Under the pieces are notes generated by a model that was given only the letters and a program-made list of their open reading frames with translations, searched no databases and was not told the origin of the DNA. From contig JAGARY010000495.1 of assembly GCA_017622055.1 (NCBI GenBank), positions 1 through 7,043 of the forward strand: DNA of 7,043 bases. Direction: 5' to 3'. The DNA is from Treponema sp. (GTDB lineage: Bacteria; Spirochaetota; Spirochaetia; Treponematales; Treponemataceae). Position 1 is the first letter of the stretch; every line of letters starts with the position of its first letter. This document shows, piece after piece, positions 1 through 5,174 of the stretch. A program made the position numbers and the translations under genes.

Positions 1-20
1 CGAGGATAAATTAAACTGTC

Positions 21-43
21 ATTGTCGGGCTTGCCCCGACAAT
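21..43. repeat. GC-rich intergenic hairpin (REP-like palindrome or terminator)
   Basis: The arms ATTGTCGGG (21-29) and CCCGACAAT (35-43) are perfectly complementary over 9 bp around a 5-base loop, in otherwise AT-rich DNA. The hairpin begins 7 bases past the stop codon of the leftward TPR gene, so it could end that transcript. However, the bases following it in the direction of transcription (GACAGTTTAATTT) do not form a clean T-run. The surrounding pattern, GTCATTG followed by a palindrome with a CTTG loop and then CAATCTT, resembles dispersed intergenic palindromic repeats seen in many bacterial genomes. That resemblance is from memory and is not a database match. Either reading, or both, is possible. 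Confidence 0.6.
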
Positions 44-50
44 CTTCTAG

Positions 51-3000
51 CTACATTTTTTCCATTAAATCATCAATAAGTTTGCAAAGAGAATCTGCCA
101 ATAGAATATCTTCCAAATTTCTTGATAATTTTCGGATGTTTTGGAAAACTTCTTTTATTTCTTCCTGAGTCATTTTTTCTGCGCCACTAGAATTTTGCAC
201 AGAATTTTCATATTCAATGTAGCCAGATTCAAAAAGCAATGAAATTGTTTTACATAATCCAGGTTTTCCAGAAATTCTAGAAATGATGTATTCAACTTGA
301 ACTCTAAGTTTATCTAAATCGATTGCAGTTTGCACGTCATTTGGTAAAAATTCAATAAGGGCTTTTAGTTTTTTGAACATACTCAATTCAGATTTATAAA
401 CTTGAGAAATAAAGTCATCACTTAGCATTTCTTCAACTTTGTGGAATAAAACTTGAATTTCTGTAGTTGGAGATTCTTCAACTTCGTCATCTTCCCAATC
501 ATTTTCACCATTTGTAAGAATATCGAGGGTAGAATCAAAGTTTTCTGTATCATCTTCAATCAACGAATCTGTTGAATCAAATTCAGGTTCTTCTGTTTCA
601 GTTTCTTCTTCAATAAATGAATCTACAGTATCAAAATCAGAGACTTCTTCTGGTTCACTTTCTGCATCACCAGAAACAAATGAGTCTACTGTGTCAAAAT
701 CTGATTCTTCTGTTTCATCAACTTCTGTTTCTACAAGAGAATCTGCTGTATCAAAGTCAGAATCATCATCAGAAACTGTTTCTTCTTCAACAAATGAATC
801 TACAGTATCAAAATCAGTGCTTTGTTCTGGTTCATTTTCTGCTTCCACAAAAGAATCTACCGTATCAAAAGAAACTTCATCATCATTCTTTGGTTCAGTT
901 TTTTCTTGGCTAGAAATTGATTCAATAATTGCTTTTTCTTTATCAGACAATTGCAACAAAATATCAGCTAAAATTGTGTCTACAGTTGGAAATTCATATT
1001 CGCCAACAAGAATTTCATAAATAAAGTTTTTGAAATCGTTAGATTTTTCGTCTTTTTCAAAATCATTTTCGTCAATATCGGGAACAATGTTATCATTTAC
1101 TAAATAGAACATCTGTTGTGAAGAAATATTCTCATCTTCTGTTTCAATTTCGTTCATTGTAATAAAATCAGAATCGTTTAATTCTTCCAATTCTTCAACA
1201 GCATCATCAAAACTATCTAATAAATCAATATCTTCAGGGTCTTCAGTAATTTCAAGTTCCTCAGAATCTTCTAGTTCATTTTTCAAATCTAAGTCATTTG
1301 CCACATCTAACACAGCAGTTTCTTCCGCCAATTGATTTTCCATTTTTTGTTCAATCAGTTCTTGTTGCAATTGCTCTGTTTTTATTTGTTGCATAACTAG
1401 TTCTTCTTGCATTTCTTCAGTTTCCTGTTGTTTTTCTTCTAATGCTTTTTGTAACATCATGATTTTTTCTTGTTCTTCAGACATTTGAACAACCATTCGT
1501 TGTGTATTTAAAGCAGTTTCCATTGCAGCATTTGCAGAATTGATTATTGATTCTTGCAGTTTTTCTTGAAGAGATTCCGAAATTGTATTTTGCTTTTGCA
1601 AATCTTCTTGTTCAACATCTTGCACTACTTCTTGTTCAGATTTTTCTTCTGTAATTTCTTCCAAATTTTCAGAATCTGACAAATACGTCCGGTCAAGGGA
1701 CACTTCGTTCAAGCCCTTGACTCGGCCGTTTTTAGGATTTGTAATAAACCCTAAATCATCAAGACTTTCAAGACTTTCGGCTTCAAAATCTTCAAAATCG
1801 TCAGTTTCATCTTCATTCAAAGACGCATCATCTTCAATTGGTAAACTCATTGAAGTTTCATCTCCAATTTCTGGCAACAAATCTTGCAAAGAATCGAATC
1901 CATCATCAAGTTCTTCTAAACCAACAGGTTCTTCTGAAACTTCATCATTTTTCTGCAAATCTTCTGGATTAGTTATATAATCCTCATTCATTTTATCAGA
2001 TTCCAAAGAATCTTCAAATTCATCACTTAAATTATCCCAAAAATGTTCTTCTGAATTTACATGAGGATTATCTTTTTCGTTTTGGCCCAATAAATCAAAA
2101 TCAAATTTTTCTTCTGGTTCTGATTTTTGTTCTTGTTCATTTTGAGATTCTTCGTTTTTATCGTCTTCCGAAAAAGTAGGAATTTCATCCATTTTTTTGA
2201 TAATTCGTTTTTTCATTAACTCAGAGATTTGTCTGTCTGCAAGCACATTGTCTTTTAATAATTCAAGACCTTTTGTATAGGAAACAATTGCATTGTCATA
2301 ATCTCCGGAACTTGCGTAAACTTTTCCTAAAGCGTTATAACCCGCTGGATCATCTTCAAAATTTTGAATATAAGTTTTGGCAAATGATTCCGCTTTTGAT
2401 TTATTTCCAATTTGAGAATATCTTTTTGCAGTAGAAAGCAAATATTGTTTGTATGATTTGTCTACCTGCTTAATTTTTTCGTGATAATAATTTGTACTTT
2501 CATCATCATCCATACAAGCATAATATTGACCATATAAATCCAAAACCTGAACATCATATTCATTATCTTTGTAAAGTGTATCAATTTTTCTAAATGCTTC
2601 ATCATAATCTTTTGCAGAAAGCAATGTTCCCGCATATTGTTTTAGCAAATCTAGATTTTCTGGTTCCATATTTAAAGCTTCTTCAAGAGTATCTAAAGCT
2701 TCTTGATTTTTTTCACCTTTTTCCAAAGCCTCTGCAAATCCAGACAAAATTGCAACATCTTTTGGATTTATATCTTTTGCTTTCTTAAAAGTTTTTTCGG
2801 CAGAGTCAAAATCAAACTGAGTTAAGAATATTTTTCCAAGAATACAAAGCATATTTGCATCGTTTGGATATAGTCTTAAAGAACGTTGAACAATATTCTG
2901 AGCTTCTTTAGTTTTATTACAAGTTAATAAAAGATTACTAAAATCACGAATTGCATCATTCCAAACAGGTTTTGTTTTTAGAGCAGTTTCATAACTTCTA

Positions 3001-3578
3001 ATGGCATCTGGATATTGTTCCAAAGATTCAAAACAATGAGCAATATTATAATTTAAAATTGGATGATTTTGGTCAATTTGTAATCCATGCTTAAAGATTT
3101 CAATTGCTTTTTGAAAATCACCTTTTGCAGAATAAATTGATCCCAAGTGATTATATGCCAAAACATCATTTGCATTTTCATCTATTACATTTTCAAAACA
3201 TTCAATAGCTTCGTCATAAAGTCCCATTTCGCGGTATGTAAAACCTAAAGTATAATAAACATTTGCAACATCTTTATTTTCATTTAATGCACGTTGTAAA
3301 ATTTCTATTGATTCATCATAGCGTTTTAATCTTCTATAAATTGCACCAATTCCATTCATGGCAGAAACAGAGTGAGGAAATAATTCAATAATTCGTTGAT
3401 AGTATGGCAGTGCTTTTTCATCTTCATTTGACTTTACATAAATACTTCCGATTGTAGACAAATATTCAAGATTATCAGGTTCATTTCTAAGTAATTCTTT
3501 ATACAATCGTGTTGCAGTTTGAAAATCTCTTGAAAGTTCTGCATTTTGTGCTTTTGTTAATAATAAATTTTTATCCAT
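51..3578 (-). CDS. Large acidic TPR-repeat protein with coiled coil and FDTVDSFV repeats
   Basis: This is an 1175-residue protein whose specific function I do not recognise. Residues 2-444 are a near-continuous array of about 13 tetratricopeptide repeats, with units falling every 34 residues (for example 37-70, 71-104, 105-138, 139-172). They carry typical LGxxY and A-x-E/Y-A-L positions, for example YYTLGFTYREMGLYDEAIE and YNALGKVYASSGDYDNAI. TPR arrays are protein-binding scaffolds. From about 465 the chain is extremely Asp/Glu/Ser-rich and probably disordered. It is interrupted by a Gln/Glu/Met-rich coiled coil (about 660-750), a short helical segment (about 845-890), six to seven FDTVDSFV-like repeats (904-1021) and a helical C-terminal segment (about 1035-1175). 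No signal peptide or membrane segment is visible, so it is probably cytoplasmic. The ATG start is supported by a well-placed GAGGAAA ribosome site. It lies 48 bp downstream of the LamG gene on the same strand, probably in one operon. Residues about 617-631 are encoded by an anomalous GC-rich palindromic block. The reading frame is intact throughout. Confidence 0.9.
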   Translation of the reverse strand: MDKNLLLTKAQNAELSRDFQTATRLYKELLRNEPDNLEYLSTIGSIYVKSNEDEKALPYYQRIIELFPHSVSAMNGIGAIYRRLKRYDESIEILQRALNENKDVANVYYTLGFTYREMGLYDEAIECFENVIDENANDVLAYNHLGSIYSAKGDFQKAIEIFKHGLQIDQNHPILNYNIAHCFESLEQYPDAIRSYETALKTKPVWNDAIRDFSNLLLTCNKTKEAQNIVQRSLRLYPNDANMLCILGKIFLTQFDFDSAEKTFKKAKDINPKDVAILSGFAEALEKGEKNQEALDTLEEALNMEPENLDLLKQYAGTLLSAKDYDEAFRKIDTLYKDNEYDVQVLDLYGQYYACMDDDESTNYYHEKIKQVDKSYKQYLLSTAKRYSQIGNKSKAESFAKTYIQNFEDDPAGYNALGKVYASSGDYDNAIVSYTKGLELLKDNVLADRQISELMKKRIIKKMDEIPTFSEDDKNEESQNEQEQKSEPEEKFDFDLLGQNEKDNPHVNSEEHFWDNLSDEFEDSLESDKMNEDYITNPEDLQKNDEVSEEPVGLEELDDGFDSLQDLLPEIGDETSMSLPIEDDASLNEDETDDFEDFEAESLESLDDLGFITNPKNGRVKGLNEVSLDRTYLSDSENLEEITEEKSEQEVVQDVEQEDLQKQNTISESLQEKLQESIINSANAAMETALNTQRMVVQMSEEQEKIMMLQKALEEKQQETEEMQEELVMQQIKTEQLQQELIEQKMENQLAEETAVLDVANDLDLKNELEDSEELEITEDPEDIDLLDSFDDAVEELEELNDSDFITMNEIETEDENISSQQMFYLVNDNIVPDIDENDFEKDEKSNDFKNFIYEILVGEYEFPTVDTILADILLQLSDKEKAIIESISSQEKTEPKNDDEVSFDTVDSFVEAENEPEQSTDFDTVDSFVEEETVSDDDSDFDTADSLVETEVDETEESDFDTVDSFVSGDAESEPEEVSDFDTVDSFIEEETETEEPEFDSTDSLIEDDTENFDSTLDILTNGENDWEDDEVEESPTTEIQVLFHKVEEMLSDDFISQVYKSELSMFKKLKALIEFLPNDVQTAIDLDKLRVQVEYIISRISGKPGLCKTISLLFESGYIEYENSVQNSSGAEKMTQEEIKEVFQNIRKLSRNLEDILLADSLCKLIDDLMEKM
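516..869 (-). repeat. Coding repeats, FDTVDSFV-type motif, 6 copies plus 1 degenerate
   Basis: Within the acidic part of the TPR protein, an 8-residue motif recurs in the same frame: FDTVDSFV (846-869), FDTVDSFV (789-812), FDTADSLV (732-755), FDTVDSFV (675-698), FDTVDSFI (612-635), FDSTDSLI (558-581) and a weak FDSTLDIL (516-539). The first four copies are spaced exactly 19 codons apart; later spacings are 21, 18 and 14 codons. The linkers are variable and almost wholly Glu/Asp/Ser/Thr. The motif alternates aromatic or aliphatic residues with Asp, as repeated short docking motifs often do. Codon choice differs between copies, so the protein motif seems to be conserved rather than just recently duplicated DNA. 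Confidence 0.9.
1686..1728. repeat. GC-rich palindromic block inserted in frame in the TPR gene
   Basis: This 43-base stretch is 27/43 G or C, inside a gene that is roughly one-third GC. It forms an inverted repeat: CCGGTCAAGGG (1689-1699) pairs with CCCTTGACTCGG (1714-1725), giving 11 base pairs with one bulged T and a 14-base loop. Read on the minus strand it stays in frame and encodes NGRVKGLNEVSLDRT. This peptide has four basic residues in the middle of a strongly acidic, probably disordered region. Its codons (GGC, CGA, GTC, AAG, GTG, TCC, CGG, ACG) also differ from the A/T-ending codons on either side. The simplest reading is a palindromic element that entered the gene without breaking the frame; the exact ends are uncertain. 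Confidence 0.65.
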
Positions 3579-3626
3579 ACGCTTTCCTCAATTATACCAT
3601 GAATAATAAAAAAATGTTATTCTATA
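3579..3626. other. Short intergenic gap between the LamG and TPR genes
   Basis: These 48 very AT-rich bases separate two genes on the same strand. They hold the TPR gene's Shine-Dalgarno and a TATAAT (3591-3596, minus) preceded by TGG, which looks like an extended -10. A transcript from it would start at about 3584, inside the Shine-Dalgarno, so it may be chance. No hairpin terminator is visible, which favours co-transcription of the two genes. Confidence 0.5.
3583..3589 (-). promoter_or_regulatory. Ribosome binding site of the TPR gene
   Basis: On the minus strand GAGGAAA precedes the ATG at 3578 by four bases, with the GAGG core seven bases from the start. This is a good Shine-Dalgarno and supports the chosen start. 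It is the only clear ribosome site near any of the three gene starts in the window. Confidence 0.75.
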
Positions 3627-5171
3627 TTATTTTAATCTTTCTAAAGGACGTGCATAAACCTCTTTAGAAAAATTTCCTATTACTCTGTCATCATATTCTG
3701 ACCAAGCCGCAATTGCAAAGTAATAGATTTTACCATTTTGTAATCCAGTTAATGTATACGAAGTTGTGTTTCCAACGTTGATTGGAGACTCCCCTTCTAA
3801 TGCAACTCTTCCCAAATATTCTCCAGGTCTAGTTCCATAATACAAATAATATCCGCCAACTGTGTCATCTACAGAATAACTCCAACTAACAGTAACTTTT
3901 TCGTTTCCAGCCACCGCTTTTACAGAAAAAGGAGGAAGCGGCAAAGGCAATTCTGTATAATCAATTGTAAGTTCTGTAATTGATGGCGTGTGATTTCCAC
4001 CACCGTCTGCAAAAAGTTCTACAGCAACTTGACAATACAATCCTTTTACATCTTTTAATTCTTCACCATTTTCAACAGGCTTCCATTCAGGATATTCATC
4101 TGTCCAACCATAAAAGTTATCTCCCGACCGAACATAAAGACAAATTTCTGTTTGAGGAGGAATGTCTGTAATTGCTTCAATTTTGTTGATTTTTGAACCA
4201 GTTGAAAGCATAAGCGGCATTGTTTCAAATCTTGCACCAGTTGGAACATACATTGTATGACCAAGTTTTCCCGCATTTTCTGCCGACTGAAAATCTGGAG
4301 CAGAATAAGGACGACGCAAAATTCTAATATCATCAATCAAACCTGTATATTCTTTACAAAAATGAACTTCAGAAGGTGTTCCCAAAAAAACTAAAAAAGT
4401 TTGACCATCTTCTGTGCCAGTGGATGTAATGTAAACTAAATCTTCTGTAATTCCATTTACCAAATATTCCAAAATTCCAGATTCACAATCATAAGACAAA
4501 GAATGATAACTCCATTGGTCTGGAACAATATTTGTAGAACCCTTTAGCACAATATCATTTATGTTTTTTGGATTTGAAATTTGGTCCATATAAATGTCAA
4601 AAAGATTTGTTAAATTCCATTCAATATGACCATCTTTAAAACTTGCATCTATCATTTGGTAAACAAGTCTATCATCAACAGTTTTAGAAGTTTCCCAAGT
4701 AAAAATATTTTCACCATTTTCAGAAATTGAAGGACAAAGCCAAAATTCAATTGCAAAAGAGCCCATTAATCCTTCTGAACCAAAGAAAGTTCCAGGTTTT
4801 CCTTTTATGCTCAAACTTCCTAAATTACGACTTAAACCAGCTTGCTTTTCAAACTTTGTATTTGTTGATAATTGCAGACTGTTTTTTACTATGTAATAAT
4901 CACCTTCAACAAGTGGATGATTTTTATTTTCAAAATCAATAAGTAAATCAGAATAATCATCAAAATTAAAAGAATTTGGAGCAATTTCTATACTATCATA
5001 ACCAAATCTTCCTTTACCTTTGATTGTATTTTCCTGATATTTTAAATCTGGCCAACCAGCTTTACCACCAAGTTTAATTTCTTTTGCAAAAATTAAATCT
5101 GTTGATAAAATAATATAAAGAGAAAAGAATACTACAAAAAATACTGACTTTTTGGTACAATTTTTATTCAT
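3627..5171 (-). CDS. Exported LamG-like / fibronectin type III domain protein
   Basis: I chose the ATG at 5171, giving 514 residues, because the chain then opens with a classical signal peptide: a Lys-containing n-region (MNKNCTKK), a hydrophobic core (SVFFVVFFSLYIILS) and a likely cleavage after DLIFA. The frame extends 12 codons further to a GTG at 5207, but that start buries the signal behind extra residues and has its nearest GAGGAG 16 bases away. In numbering from the ATG, residues about 118-290 look like a LamG/concanavalin A-like jelly roll (FAIEFWLCPS, then DQWSYHSLSYD with a strand-type LEYLVNG, then GLIDDIRILRRPY). Residues about 413-510 are a fibronectin type III domain (VTVSWSYS, GGYYLYYG, TSYTLTGLQNGKIYYFAIAAWS). 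Such proteins usually bind polysaccharide or protein at the cell surface or in the periplasm. No catalytic motif or lipobox was seen, so it is called a binding protein and not an enzyme. It probably shares a transcript with the TPR gene downstream. Confidence 0.85.
   Translation of the reverse strand: MNKNCTKKSVFFVVFFSLYIILSTDLIFAKEIKLGGKAGWPDLKYQENTIKGKGRFGYDSIEIAPNSFNFDDYSDLLIDFENKNHPLVEGDYYIVKNSLQLSTNTKFEKQAGLSRNLGSLSIKGKPGTFFGSEGLMGSFAIEFWLCPSISENGENIFTWETSKTVDDRLVYQMIDASFKDGHIEWNLTNLFDIYMDQISNPKNINDIVLKGSTNIVPDQWSYHSLSYDCESGILEYLVNGITEDLVYITSTGTEDGQTFLVFLGTPSEVHFCKEYTGLIDDIRILRRPYSAPDFQSAENAGKLGHTMYVPTGARFETMPLMLSTGSKINKIEAITDIPPQTEICLYVRSGDNFYGWTDEYPEWKPVENGEELKDVKGLYCQVAVELFADGGGNHTPSITELTIDYTELPLPLPPFSVKAVAGNEKVTVSWSYSVDDTVGGYYLYYGTRPGEYLGRVALEGESPINVGNTTSYTLTGLQNGKIYYFAIAAWSEYDDRVIGNFSKEVYARPLERLK
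5153..5161 (+). promoter_or_regulatory. Candidate extended -10 promoter element for uvrC
   Basis: TGGTACAAT matches an extended -10 (TGn followed by five of six TATAAT positions) and ends 13 bases before the uvrC ATG. No good -35 is present at 16-18 bp upstream. Initiation about seven bases downstream would give a leader of only about seven bases, consistent with the lack of a Shine-Dalgarno before uvrC. It lies inside the signal-peptide coding region of the opposite gene. The support is sequence resemblance only. Confidence 0.3.
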
Positions 5172-5174
5172 AAA

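Noticed and set aside
516..869. Possible CRISPR-like or tandem DNA repeat array
   Set aside because: The periodicity is in whole codons, the DNA copies differ at synonymous sites, the spacers are all acidic coding sequence, and the region sits inside one open frame.
617..1020. Two overlapping plus-strand open frames of about 100 codons opposite the FDTVDSFV repeats
   Set aside because: They are antisense to the TPR gene and their repetitive Ser/Gln/Leu-rich peptides merely mirror its acidic repeats. They have no ribosome site or recognisable domain.
1717..1980. An 87-codon plus-strand open frame starting in the palindromic block
   Set aside because: It is the Ser/Lys-rich antisense reading of the acidic Glu/Asp/Ser region and has no independent support.
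3591..3596. TATAAT as the main promoter of the TPR gene
   Set aside because: There is no matching -35, and a start seven bases downstream would cut off the good Shine-Dalgarno, so co-transcription with the upstream gene is more likely. It is kept only as a remark.
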